Notes under the pieces: model-generated | The model's database searches: none | Told to the model about the DNA's origin: nothing | The model's input: only the letters and a program-made list of their open reading frames with translations | Shown: piece after piece, positions 44,679 to 53,070 of the stretch | How the letters are laid out: every line of letters starts with the position of its first letter | Numbering within the stretch: the stretch's first letter is position 1 | DNA from: Streptantibioticus rubrisoli | GTDB taxonomy: Bacteria; Actinomycetota; Actinomycetes; Streptomycetales; Streptomycetaceae | DNA length: 64,000 nucleotides | Direction of reading: 5' to 3' | NCBI RefSeq assembly: GCF_024436055.1 | Contig: NZ_JANFNH010000009.1 | Location: forward strand, 62,001-126,000 | Translations under genes and position numbers: made by a program

Positions 44679-45647
44679 ATGGTTCGGTTGTCCAATCGGT
44701 GGGTTCTGGCGTTCGACGCCTCCTGTTGCCAGTGCAGGAAGGTGGCCGAGCGGGTCAAGCGCAGTGGCGGCGGGAGGCTCGATGTCATGCCGCTGTCCCA
44801 TCCCGACGTACAGGCCTGGCGCGCGCAGGCCCTCGGCAAGGACGCTCCTCCGGCCCCAACGCTGATCCAGGTGGGCGCCGACCAAGTACGGGCCTGGACC
44901 GGACTGGCGGTCGCACCGCGGCTCGCCGTACGGCTGGGCCCGCGCTTCACCTGGCGTCTGCTCGCCGCCCTGGGCGAACTGCGTGGACAGACAGCGGAAC
45001 GCGGTGAGTCCGGCGGCAAGGGCATCGGGCGGGGACAATTCCTCCGGCTGGCTGGTGTCGGCGCTGTCGCGGCACTGCTCAGTGGGCGGGCCACCACGGC
45101 CGTGGCCCGATCCATGCCCCCCACCGCGGCCGAGCAGTGGGTCCAAGCCCACAAGGGTGTGCTTCCGCGGCGCTACACCGACTTCGCCGCGCATGACCTC
45201 GCCCACCGCAAGGCCATCTACACGGAGCTACCCGCCCCGGACCGCAGTCGTCTGTGGTTGGAGCACCTGCACCGTTATCGCGCGTCGCACCCGTCCATGA
45301 GTGCCGATCAACTGCATGTCGTCGACCAGGCAGAGCGGATGGCGCATCAGGAGTCGGCCTTCGCCGCGACCATGGATACGTCACTCCACCGCAGGCTGGA
45401 GGGTCTGCGTCTGGCGGCCATCGCGGCGTTCGGCAAGACCGAGGGACGCATGCTGCTGGCGACCTTGGGCGGCCCGGCCCCATCACCGGAGTCCGTGAAC
45501 TCCAGTGACTGCGCGTGCAGTTGCATAAGCGACTGGTGCGACAACGGCGCTTGCGTCTGCTGCCTCGACTGTTCGGATTGCGACTGTCACTGTCACGGAG
45601 GATGCGGAACCTTCTGGGAGTACCAGTGCGACGGCGGCTGCTTCTGA
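44679..45647 (+). CDS. Bacteriocin fulvocin C-related protein with Cys-rich tail
   Basis: The 322-residue protein has three parts. Residues 1-75 form a thioredoxin-like segment with FDASCCQCRKVAERV. Residues 116-145 are a Tat-like/hydrophobic helix (GRGQFLRLAGVGAVAALLSG). The C-terminal 48 residues hold 14 Cys (SSDCACSCISDWCDNGACVC and CSDCDCHCHGGCGTFWEYQC). This matches proteins named fulvocin C-related, after a myxobacterial bacteriocin. The Cys tail could be a disulfide-rich secreted peptide or a metal-binding tail. GGAAGGAG precedes ATG 44679. The role is unproven. It lies 490 bp upstream of the RiPP regulator on the same strand. Confidence 0.7.
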   Translation: MVRLSNRWVLAFDASCCQCRKVAERVKRSGGGRLDVMPLSHPDVQAWRAQALGKDAPPAPTLIQVGADQVRAWTGLAVAPRLAVRLGPRFTWRLLAALGELRGQTAERGESGGKGIGRGQFLRLAGVGAVAALLSGRATTAVARSMPPTAAEQWVQAHKGVLPRRYTDFAAHDLAHRKAIYTELPAPDRSRLWLEHLHRYRASHPSMSADQLHVVDQAERMAHQESAFAATMDTSLHRRLEGLRLAAIAAFGKTEGRMLLATLGGPAPSPESVNSSDCACSCISDWCDNGACVCCLDCSDCDCHCHGGCGTFWEYQCDGGCF

Positions 45648-46138
45648 ATACTTCCCTGCCTCGTGGCGTGCTCCGTCGCGCCCGGGGCGGGCCTGTGCCG
45701 CAATCCAGGGGCGGTCGGTGCACCGCGTTTGACATGTCGGTCACGAACTGGGGGCGAGGTTCGTGTGGTTGAGGGCGACGAGCACTCATGCGGTAGCCCG
45801 TTGGAGACGAGAGGTGCGTGCGCGTGGTCGGCATTGCGGATGCCGATAGATCATCCGCCCGGGGCGCGACCTCGATCACACGGCCGAGGGGACCGACGCG
45901 GTCAGTGCTCGCCTCGCCGCGCTGGAAGAAGTGCGCACCCTTGGAACCGCATTGGTATGGCGACAGCGCGGGCTCATTGCCGCGTGCGTGTAGCGATGGC
46001 ACCACCATGACGGGGGACTGACGGATGGCCAGTTCGATTCGACTGGACACGGCCCTGTGGCTGGCCGCGTCATAGGCGTCACCCCCTGCGTGGCCGGAGC
46101 GAGAGAACCAGGGAAGTCAGGGCTGATGGGGGGAGCAG
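45648..46138. other. Intergenic stretch upstream of the RiPP locus regulator
   Basis: No gene is visible. The GGGGGGAG ribosome site just before 46139 is the only clear signal. A promoter for the RiPP locus should lie here, but I cannot point to convincing boxes. Confidence 0.35.
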
Positions 46139-47548
46139 ATGGACTCCTTTGGTGAGTGGGTTCGATGCTATCGACGGCGGGCGCGGCTGACGCAAGAGGA
46201 GCTGGCCGACCGCAGCGGGGTCAGTATCCGCACCATCACCGATCTGGAACGCGGCCGGGTCGCCCGTCCGCGTAGCGCCACCGTCGAGCGGCTGGCGCAG
46301 GCGCTACGCCTCGCGCGAGCGGAGCGGGCCGCGTTGCTCGCGGCAGCACGGGAGCTGCACTGGGGGTCGGCAGCGGACGAGGAGCGGGAACGGGAGCCCG
46401 TCGGAGCGAGTGCGCGGGCAGCGGCGCTGCCACGCGCGCTGCCGAGGGCGGCCCAGCCGTTCGTGGGGCGTGAGGACGACTTGGCCGTGTTGACCGCGAC
46501 CGCGACGACCGCGCCGTGCCTTCCGGTGGTACTGACCGGGATGGCTGGTGTGGGGAAGACCGCGCTGGCCGTGGCTTTCGCCCACCGGGTCAGCACGCAG
46601 TTCCCGGACGGCCAGCTCTTCATCGACCTGCACGGCTACGACCCGGAAGGATCGGCGGTGACGCCTCAGCAGGCCGTGTGGCGGGCGCTGACGATGATCG
46701 AGGGTGCCGACCGGGTGTCCATTCAGAATCTTGACGAAGCAGTGGTCCGCTACCGCAGTCGACTGGCCGGTTCCCGAACTCTGATAGTGCTGGACGACGC
46801 CATCTCCTCCCAGCAGGTGCGGCCGCTGTTGCCCGGCGACGGGAACTGCCTGGTGATCGTGACCAGCCGGCGCCGACTGGCTGGCCTGGTAGCCCGGGAC
46901 GGCGCCCGAGCGCTGGCCGTGGAAGTCCTCGCGCCGAGTGCGGCCACCAGGCTGATCGGCGAACTCGCGGGTGCGCCGGGTCTCTCGACGGCACCAGAGA
47001 CCGCCCGGCTCGCCGAACGCTGCGGCCACCTGCCGCTGGCCCTGCGGATGGCGGCGGCCCGCCTGGGGCAGCAGGCCGGGGAAGCGCGCCAGGCCGAAGA
47101 CGGTCCGCGCACGGTGCTGGCCAGGTTGGCTGCCGACGACCTGACTGTCCTCGGGGTGGAGGACGACCCGGGTGTCCCGGCCGCCCTGGACGCCTCCTAC
47201 CGCTCGCTGGCCGCGCCTAGCGCCCGGGCGCTGGCCCTCCTCGGGTTGCTGCCAGCCGGTCGCGCTACGGCGATGGTCGTCGCGGCGTTGCTGGGTGTGG
47301 CCCCGGAGACCGTACGTCGGTGGATCGGCCCCCTGCTGGCCGTGAATCTGCTCACCGAGCCGCATCCTGGCTACTACCGCATGCACGACCTGGTGCAGCA
47401 GTACGCGAGGGGGATCGCCCAGCGGTTGCTGACCGAGCAGGAGCGCCGGCTGGCGCTGGCGCGACTCCCGACACGCGGCGCCTGTCAGCGCGCCGCAATC
47501 GACTCCCCGTCACCGGACGGACCGTCGGCCGAGGGCGCAAGCTGCTAG
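46139..47548 (+). CDS. XRE-type HTH plus NB-ARC regulator, short form
   Basis: The 469-residue protein begins with an XRE helix-turn-helix (YRRRARLTQEELADRSGVSI then RTITDLERGRVARPRSATVE), followed by an NB-ARC ATPase: P-loop TGMAGVGKTALAVAFAHRVS near residue 133, LFIDLHGYDPEGSAVTPQQA, Walker B RTLIVLDDAISSQQVRPLLP, CLVIVTSRRRLAGLV and the winged helix YYRMHDLVQQYARG. It stops about 30 residues after MHDL with a Pro/Arg-rich tail, so the usual TPR sensor half (300-400 residues) is missing. It is the first gene of the RiPP strand and likely its pathway regulator. Confidence 0.8.
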   Translation: MDSFGEWVRCYRRRARLTQEELADRSGVSIRTITDLERGRVARPRSATVERLAQALRLARAERAALLAAARELHWGSAADEEREREPVGASARAAALPRALPRAAQPFVGREDDLAVLTATATTAPCLPVVLTGMAGVGKTALAVAFAHRVSTQFPDGQLFIDLHGYDPEGSAVTPQQAVWRALTMIEGADRVSIQNLDEAVVRYRSRLAGSRTLIVLDDAISSQQVRPLLPGDGNCLVIVTSRRRLAGLVARDGARALAVEVLAPSAATRLIGELAGAPGLSTAPETARLAERCGHLPLALRMAAARLGQQAGEARQAEDGPRTVLARLAADDLTVLGVEDDPGVPAALDASYRSLAAPSARALALLGLLPAGRATAMVVAALLGVAPETVRRWIGPLLAVNLLTEPHPGYYRMHDLVQQYARGIAQRLLTEQERRLALARLPTRGACQRAAIDSPSPDGPSAEGASC

Positions 47549-47651
47549 TCGTTCTTCGTGGACTGACTGCGAGTCGACAGCAGAGGATGGACCACCGCCG
47601 AGTGCCAGGGCCGCCACGGCCTCCGCCGTTCCAGGAGAGGGGAGGGCGACG

Positions 47652-48512
47652 GTGTCGCATCCGCTCGCCGCACTGATCAGTTCGGGTCGAATCACCTTGG
47701 GCGACACCACTGACCAGGCGGCCGTCTTTCGGGCCTGCTGCGAGCCGGATGCCTTCCTCACTGAGGCGGACATCGGGGAAAAGCTGGAGGTGAGCCTGCT
47801 GCGCTGGCCCTACCTGGTCCTCGAAAGCGCCGGACGGCCCGTCCCGATCGCCTCGTACACCCAGCGGAGGCAGTGCGTGGGAGCAACGCTGGACGGCTTC
47901 GTGGACCCCGAAGCCGTCCGAGCGCTCCAGGCGAAGGGCGTTGACCTGGAGCTGCGGCACCTCGCCGACTGGCATCGGCCCACCCGCGAACTCGAAGCGG
48001 AACTGGAGGCTATGGTGCCGTTCGCGGTGACCGCGCGGGCGGTGTTGCGCGCACCATGGCAGCAGGGTACGCAGGGCGTCGAGCAGAGCGCGGGCAGCCT
48101 GGTGGTCCAACTCGGCGGACGACTGCGCTGGCAGGCAGATGCGCCGGTGCCCGATGTATCGTCAGATTCCGTCCAAAATCCGGGAGACCTCCTCTACCTG
48201 CCTGCCGGACGGCGGGCTCGCCATCGGGCACTCGACGAATCCAGCCTCCACCTGGCCTTGGACTTCATCACACCCACCGTCGCGGATCTGGTCGCCGTGG
48301 TGCGTCGGCACGTCGTACAGAACAACCCGGACCTGATCCTGCGTCACCACCTCATCGCTGCCGAGCGGCGCTCGGTGGAGGTTCGAGACCGGCTGCGCGC
48401 GGCCGTCGCCGAGCTATCAGAGGGCCGGTGGCTGGCGCAGGCGCTTGCCCTGGCCCGTCGGCGCGCGCACCGGCGACCCCCGACCCCGCCGATCCGTTGG
48501 AGGCAGCCGTGA
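47652..48512 (+). CDS. JmjC/cupin-like protein A, metal site degenerate
   Basis: The 286-residue protein is a paralogue of the next gene: both carry WHRPTREL (here DWHRPTRELEAELEAM) and the cupin strand order. Where the neighbour has the iron-binding HMDGAH, this protein has GVEQSAG (near residues 142-148), so the HxD pair is lost; only the distal His (LYLPAGRRARHRAL, His191) remains. It probably does not catalyse oxidation and may act as a partner or peptide-binding subunit. GTG 47652 has a strong GGAGAGGGGAGGG ribosome site. Its stop overlaps the GTG of protein B (GTGA). Confidence 0.6.
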   Translation: MSHPLAALISSGRITLGDTTDQAAVFRACCEPDAFLTEADIGEKLEVSLLRWPYLVLESAGRPVPIASYTQRRQCVGATLDGFVDPEAVRALQAKGVDLELRHLADWHRPTRELEAELEAMVPFAVTARAVLRAPWQQGTQGVEQSAGSLVVQLGGRLRWQADAPVPDVSSDSVQNPGDLLYLPAGRRARHRALDESSLHLALDFITPTVADLVAVVRRHVVQNNPDLILRHHLIAAERRSVEVRDRLRAAVAELSEGRWLAQALALARRRAHRRPPTPPIRWRQP

Positions 48513-49393
48513 CCGACGAGGCGGCCGTCGAGGGCCTGGTCGACGACAGCGAGGAGTTCTTCGCCCGGTACTGGGCCCGCGCCGCCGTCGTCCGTACCCC
48601 GCGGACTCCCCTCACCGGGCTCATCAGCTCGACCGAGATCTGGGCGGAAATCGACTGCGGCCTGTTGCTCCCGCCCTACCTGCGGGTCTTCGCGCCCGGC
48701 GACGCAGCACCGGCGGTCGCCGCTGAGCGGGCAAGCGGCGGCCACGCTCCGCCGAACGCCGCGGCCGTGCGCCACGCCTTCGACCACGGCGCCACGCTCC
48801 AACTCAACAATGTCGAGCAGTGGCACCGGCCCACCCGGGAGCTGGTGGCGGCCCTGGCCCCGGGACTGCCTGGCCTGCTGCGCGCCGTGGCCTTCCTCAG
48901 CCCACCGGGCGAGGCGCCGGTGATCACCGCGCACATGGACGGCGCTCATGTCTTCGTCATCCAGGTCGAGGGTGAGAAGGACTGGGCGGTCGGTGCGATG
49001 AGCCACACCACGCTGGGCGACCCTGCGTTCTGCCCGACCCCGGAACTGCCACCTGACGGGCGCCTTGACGTGACGCTGCGCCCCGGTGAGGTGCTCTATG
49101 TGCCGCACGGTTGCGCCCACTACGCCTTGGCCAGGTCCACCGAGTCACTGCACCTGTCGGTGAACGTCGAAGCGCCGTCCACCCGCCATCTGCTCGACGT
49201 GTACCTCGCCACGTTCGCGGCCAGCACCGAAGGGCGGCGGCTGTGCGCCGAAGCGGGCCCGCGGTCGGCCGAGCTGGTCCGGCTGGTGCGCGAGGGCCTG
49301 GCGGCGCATCTGGCCGCGGCCGACCCCGAGCAGACGGCGACGGAGGCGCTGCAGTTGTTCAGTCGTGACGGGGGCGGTGCGCCCGGGCGTTGA
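48509..49393 (+). CDS. JmjC/cupin_4-type 2-oxoglutarate/Fe(II) oxygenase B
   Basis: The 294-residue protein has the facial triad of JmjC-type (ROXA/NO66-like) oxygenases: ITAHMDGAHVFVIQVEGEKD (His142, Asp144) and VLYVPHGCAHYALA (distal His204). ROXA and NO66 hydroxylate ribosomal proteins; a related enzyme inside a peptide locus suggests hydroxylation of the precursor, but that is inference. The GTG start overlaps the stop of protein A, so expression is coupled, and they may form a heterodimer. The C-terminal part (LLDVYLATFAASTEGRRLCA) is a helical dimerisation-like region. Confidence 0.7.
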   Translation: MTDEAAVEGLVDDSEEFFARYWARAAVVRTPRTPLTGLISSTEIWAEIDCGLLLPPYLRVFAPGDAAPAVAAERASGGHAPPNAAAVRHAFDHGATLQLNNVEQWHRPTRELVAALAPGLPGLLRAVAFLSPPGEAPVITAHMDGAHVFVIQVEGEKDWAVGAMSHTTLGDPAFCPTPELPPDGRLDVTLRPGEVLYVPHGCAHYALARSTESLHLSVNVEAPSTRHLLDVYLATFAASTEGRRLCAEAGPRSAELVRLVREGLAAHLAAADPEQTATEALQLFSRDGGGAPGR

Positions 49394-49479
49394 CCGCACG
49401 ACCGTCCGACCAGCGGATCGCAGCCAGAAGAAGTGACACACCATCAGGCAACGCGGGGCAATCCCCGCGCGGAGGGGAC

Positions 49480-50664
49480 ATGGGAGCAGCGCACAGCGGG
49501 TCCGACGGCGCGGAGCCGTCGAAGAAGACACACCTCGAAGGCACCCACCGGGTCTGCCCACCCGAAGAGACCCTTCGGCGTCTCCGGCCGCTACTGGGCT
49601 ACCTGGGCGTGACCAGGGTGGCGGATGTGACCTGGCTGGACGACACCGGCGTACCGGTGTACCAGGCGGTCCGGCCGAACTCCTACCTGCTGTCGGTGGC
49701 GCAGGGCAAAGGGCTGACCCCGGCGCTCGCCGAGGTCTCAGCGGTCATGGAGGCCATCGAGCTGTGGCACGCAGAGCGGCTGGGGCCCGGCGAGCACACC
49801 GCGACGGTCGGAGAGGTCGAGGGCGAACTCGAGTATGCCGTCGACGAGTTGGCGGGCCTGCGATCACGCAACCATTTGAACCCGGCGGTGCGGCTGGGAT
49901 GGAGTTCCGCGCGGCACCTGGTCAGCGGCGGCCCCTCGCTGATTCCGGCCCAGTACCTGCGCCTGGACGGCCGGGTTCGCGATGTCTGGGCGCCGCAGCT
50001 GTTCCTGGCGTCCAGCAACGGGCTAGCGAGCGGCAACACCTTCGATGAAGCGGTGCTGCACGGCCTGTACGAGACCATCGAGCGCGACTCCCTGGTCCGC
50101 ACCGGCCCCGGCCCCGCCCCGCGGGTGCTGGACCTGGACAGTGTCGAGGGGAGCGCGCGGCAGTTGATCGAGCAGGTGGCGGGCAGAGGCGTCCAAGTGG
50201 TCATCGAAGTGCTGGAGAGCCCGCTCGGCCTGCCCTGCCTACGGGCTCGGATCACCAGCGAGCCGTTCCCCGAACTCTTCCTGGGCATGGGGGCGCACCT
50301 GGACCGGGACGTCGCGCTGTGCCGAGCACTAACCGAGGCGGTGCAGTCCCGGGTCACCACCATCGCGGGCTCGCGCGACGACATGTCCGCAGAGGCGTAC
50401 CACCGGGCCGCTGCCGTCCGGGCCGGTCGTACGGCAGCTCCCGACCTGGAGAGCATGTTCAACCTCGCGGAGCGAGTCTCCTACCGGGACCTGCCCACGC
50501 TCTGTCAGCCGACGCTGGCGGACGACCTGGGCCTGGTGGCCGCCCAGGTGCACCGGTCCACCGGCCGGGACCCGCTGGTGGTCGACCACACCCGTGCGGA
50601 CGTGGGCATTCCAGTGGTGCGGGTGGTCTGCCCGCGGCTGCTGTTCGACGCGGACCTGGTCTGA
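49480..50664 (+). CDS. YcaO protein, TfuA-associated (predicted thioamidation)
   Basis: The 394-residue YcaO ATPase has all ATP/Mg motifs: SAVMEAIELWHAE (Glu91, Glu94), LHGLYETIERDS and ALTEAVQSRVTTIAGSRDD. It lacks the Pro-rich C-terminus of azoline-forming YcaOs, ending VRVVCPRLLFDADLV. Its gene is followed after 11 bp by a TfuA gene. YcaO-TfuA pairs are known to make backbone thioamides (methyl-coenzyme M reductase, thiopeptides such as saalfelduracin, thiovarsolins). The start ATG 49480 follows CGGAGGGGAC; upstream in-frame starts lack this. Predicted role: ATP-dependent thioamidation of the locus peptide; the sulfide source is unknown. Confidence 0.8.
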   Translation: MGAAHSGSDGAEPSKKTHLEGTHRVCPPEETLRRLRPLLGYLGVTRVADVTWLDDTGVPVYQAVRPNSYLLSVAQGKGLTPALAEVSAVMEAIELWHAERLGPGEHTATVGEVEGELEYAVDELAGLRSRNHLNPAVRLGWSSARHLVSGGPSLIPAQYLRLDGRVRDVWAPQLFLASSNGLASGNTFDEAVLHGLYETIERDSLVRTGPGPAPRVLDLDSVEGSARQLIEQVAGRGVQVVIEVLESPLGLPCLRARITSEPFPELFLGMGAHLDRDVALCRALTEAVQSRVTTIAGSRDDMSAEAYHRAAAVRAGRTAAPDLESMFNLAERVSYRDLPTLCQPTLADDLGLVAAQVHRSTGRDPLVVDHTRADVGIPVVRVVCPRLLFDADLV

Positions 50665-50675
50665 GAGGGGATTCG

Positions 50676-52049
50676 ATGCGACGCTTCCTGTTCAGCGGAC
50701 CCAGCCTGCCCGATGCGCGGCAGGTGGTGGGGGACAGCCCGATCGAGGTGTTACCGCCGGTGGCAGCCGGCGACCTACTGCGGCTGCCGCTGCGCCCTGG
50801 CGACGCCGTGGGCATCGTTGACGGTTATTTCCACCAGACCCGGACGGTGCGGCACAAGGAGATTCTCGCGGTGCTCTCGGCGGGTGTCCGTGTGCTGGGG
50901 GCGGCTAGTATGGGCGCGCTACGCGCGGCGGAACTGCACCGCTTCGGGATGATCGGGATCGGCGGGATCTACCGAGACTTCCAGACCGGTGCCCTGACGG
51001 CCGACGACGAGGTGACACTCGCGCACGGCGACGCCGACAGCGGATACCGGGCCGGTTCGATCCCACTGGTCTGTCTGCGGGCCACGTTGGCCCGTGCGGA
51101 GCGGCGGGGATTGCTCAGCACCGCTCTGCGGGAGGCGGTTATCGAACGGCTCGCCCGCTCCCCCTACCCGCTGCGGACCTGCCAGGCCGTCGAATCGGCC
51201 GCCCGTTCCTGCGGGTTGGAAACGGCGGCGGCGCACGCGCTCGGCGCCTACTGCGACGAGCACCTGGTTGACGTCAAACGCGAGGACGCACTCCTCCTGG
51301 TCGAAGCGCTGCGGGCGGAGCCCGAGGGCTCGGGTCAGCCAGCGCCGCCGCTGACCCGCACCAGCTTCCTCTACTCCTGGCAGCTGCTGGCCGTCGGCAC
51401 GGACACCGGCGATGGGCACGGCTGGGTCTCCGACCTCGCGCTGCTGAGGGCCTGCCAGATCCTGGACCCCTCCTATCCGGACGCCTATCGGCGTTTCGCG
51501 CTCGGCCGGTTGGCCCAGGACTGCCGCCGCGAGTGTGCGGATGCTCAGGAGCCGGATCCAGCCCGAGCGGCGGTCGCCCACGGAACGCATCGCGGCCTGT
51601 ATCCGCCACTGGACTCGGTGGCGGACTTCGACTTCCTGGCCGACTGGCTGACCAAAGCGGAGCGGGGGTCGCTCGATCGTCACGAGCAGGTGGAGCGGTT
51701 CCTGATCCGCAGTTTCCGGATCGAACCAGGAATCATCGACGACATGGGCGCCTTGGCCGCGCTGCGCGAAAGCTCCGAATTCGCGGCGGCACGCAGGGTG
51801 GTCACGGCGGCGGACCAGGTCAATAGGCAGGCCAGGGAACTGGAGTCGCGGTTCGGGCTGGAGACGCTGAACGAACGGCGGATCGTCGCCTGGCTGGCCG
51901 AGCGGTGGGGAGTCTCCGACGACGAGGAACTGGAACTGCACGCCCTGGATCGCGGTCTGGGGTCGGTGTCGCGGGCGGTGGCCGCCGCGCGGCCTGTATA
52001 CCTGCTGGCCCGGCACCGCCCGAGCCTCGCCGAACTGACGGCGTTCTAA
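50676..52049 (+). CDS. TfuA-like protein
   Basis: The 457-residue protein starts with the TfuA core: FLFSGPSLPDARQVVGDSPI, DAVGIVDGYFHQTRTVRHKE, LGAASMGALRAAELHRFGMI, GIGGIYRDFQTGALTADDEV and TLAHGDADSGYRAGSIPL. After about residue 200 comes a helical extension of unknown fold, longer than stand-alone TfuA proteins. TfuA partners YcaO in thioamide biosynthesis and is proposed to recruit or deliver sulfide. It lies 11 bp after the YcaO stop, so both are made together. Confidence 0.85.
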   Translation: MRRFLFSGPSLPDARQVVGDSPIEVLPPVAAGDLLRLPLRPGDAVGIVDGYFHQTRTVRHKEILAVLSAGVRVLGAASMGALRAAELHRFGMIGIGGIYRDFQTGALTADDEVTLAHGDADSGYRAGSIPLVCLRATLARAERRGLLSTALREAVIERLARSPYPLRTCQAVESAARSCGLETAAAHALGAYCDEHLVDVKREDALLLVEALRAEPEGSGQPAPPLTRTSFLYSWQLLAVGTDTGDGHGWVSDLALLRACQILDPSYPDAYRRFALGRLAQDCRRECADAQEPDPARAAVAHGTHRGLYPPLDSVADFDFLADWLTKAERGSLDRHEQVERFLIRSFRIEPGIIDDMGALAALRESSEFAAARRVVTAADQVNRQARELESRFGLETLNERRIVAWLAERWGVSDDEELELHALDRGLGSVSRAVAAARPVYLLARHRPSLAELTAF

Positions 52050-52172
52050 GCAAGCCGGGCGAAGTCCGCTGCGGCTCGGCGGCGCCTTGAAGGGGCCGGG
52101 GGGACCTGCGCGACCAGCCACGATGGTGCCGCAGCCGATCGACGGCACCTTGCGGCGCTTCCAGCGGAGCGC

Positions 52173-52481
52173 TTACGACTCCGTCGGCGCTTGGGATTGC
52201 GGCATGCTGGCCCGGCGGTTCGGCTGGTGGTTGATCAACAGGTGACCTACCGGGCGAGTACCAGTTCGGTGCGGTGGACGGGTCGGGTGGCTCGCCTTGC
52301 GGGCACGATCGGAGACCAGGCCCGCGATCGCGCGGTGCGTCTGCGCGTAGTCCTCGGGGCGTCCGGTGTAGCGCTACAGCGGTCGCCACTGGCGCATCTC
52401 GGCATTGGCGTGCTCGACGACGATGCGGCGAGAGGACTGGCGGCGCAGCATCTCGCGCCAGGCCAGCTTCTCCTGAGCCAC
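52173..52481 (-). pseudogene. DDE transposase, C-terminal fragment with stop codon
   Basis: The minus strand encodes QEKLAWREMLRRQSSRRIVV then EHANAEMRQWRPL, an in-frame TAG, then RYTGRPEDYAQTHRAIAGLV then SDRARKA. This is the C-terminal part of a DDE_Tnp_4 (IS5-like) transposase with the catalytic Glu (VVEH). The N-terminal part is absent. It separates the YcaO-TfuA pair from the precursor peptide, so the two modules of the RiPP locus were probably joined, or pushed apart, by transposition. Confidence 0.65.
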
Positions 52482-52804
52482 TCAGCCTGGTGCGGCTACA
52501 GGCCGAGAGCCCGCCACATCCGTGCCCGTGGGCCCTCAACGCCAAGGCGTGCGGCGTCTATTGGTCCGGCACGCCTGCCCCCAGCACCTGCCGGTCGTGA
52601 TCCGGCAACACCAGTTCGGCCAGGTCCCGCCCGGGGCGTCCCGCAAGCTGAACGGCGACCCATCAAGGACTCAGGACACCTGGCAGGCCCGTGCCCGGCG
52701 AAGCTGCCAGTGCTTCTGCGTGGACCGACACAACCGGTGCAGCCATGCTGGGCCAGGTCAGCCGGGGCTCACGACCGGCACCATCGACAGCGCGGGAGGC
52801 GCTC

Positions 52805-53023
52805 ATGCCCATCGAGGAAACGCTCGCCAGTGCACCGCTCGACCTCACCGTGACCGACGTAACCACGTTGACCTGGGAGGAGTTGGCGGCGGAGATGTAC
52901 GACGGGCCGAACTACACCTCGCCCTGCAACCTCGGCTGCGGGACCAGCAACGGCGCCATCTGTAGCGGGTGCACGGCCTGCATCTCGTGTGCGGCGCCAG
53001 AGCAGTCGATGCCCGAAGGGTGA
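52805..53023 (+). CDS. RiPP precursor peptide with six-Cys core
   Basis: The 72-residue peptide has an acidic leader (MPIEETLASAPLDLTVTDVT, TLTWEELAAEMYDG) and a core PNYTSPCNLGCGTSNGAICS then GCTACISCAAPEQSMPEG. The core has Cys at 41, 45, 53, 56, 59 and 62; the last four are spaced every three residues. It also has several Ser/Thr, two Tyr (32, 37) and no basic residue. The leader shape (LDLTVTDVTTLTWEEL) is like thiazolyl-peptide leaders. GGGAGG lies 6 bases before the ATG. It is 47 bp upstream of the azoline-type YcaO. Cys are the likely sites of thiazole formation. The leader-core border (perhaps before or after MYDG) cannot be set from sequence. Confidence 0.75.
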   Translation: MPIEETLASAPLDLTVTDVTTLTWEELAAEMYDGPNYTSPCNLGCGTSNGAICSGCTACISCAAPEQSMPEG

Positions 53024-53070
53024 GCCTCCGCCACCGCCTGCACGACCCGACCGATGGGGGAGGATGGCCC

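Noticed and set aside
44237..45206. Minus-strand open frames opposite the fulvocin C-related gene
   Set aside because: Arg/Ser/Pro-rich products without domains, typical shadows of the plus-strand gene.
48056..48508. Longer N-terminus for JmjC protein B
   Set aside because: It would read 150 Arg/Pro-rich residues through protein A in another frame; GTG 48509 overlaps the preceding stop in the usual way.
52691..52804. Extended 110-residue version of the precursor peptide
   Set aside because: The extra 38 residues have no ribosome site and no leader-like character; ATG 52805 has GGGAGG at correct spacing.
53064..53070. Alternative ATG 7 bases upstream of the second YcaO start
   Set aside because: It is in another frame and would end quickly; ATG 53071 is in frame and has the better spaced GGAGGA.
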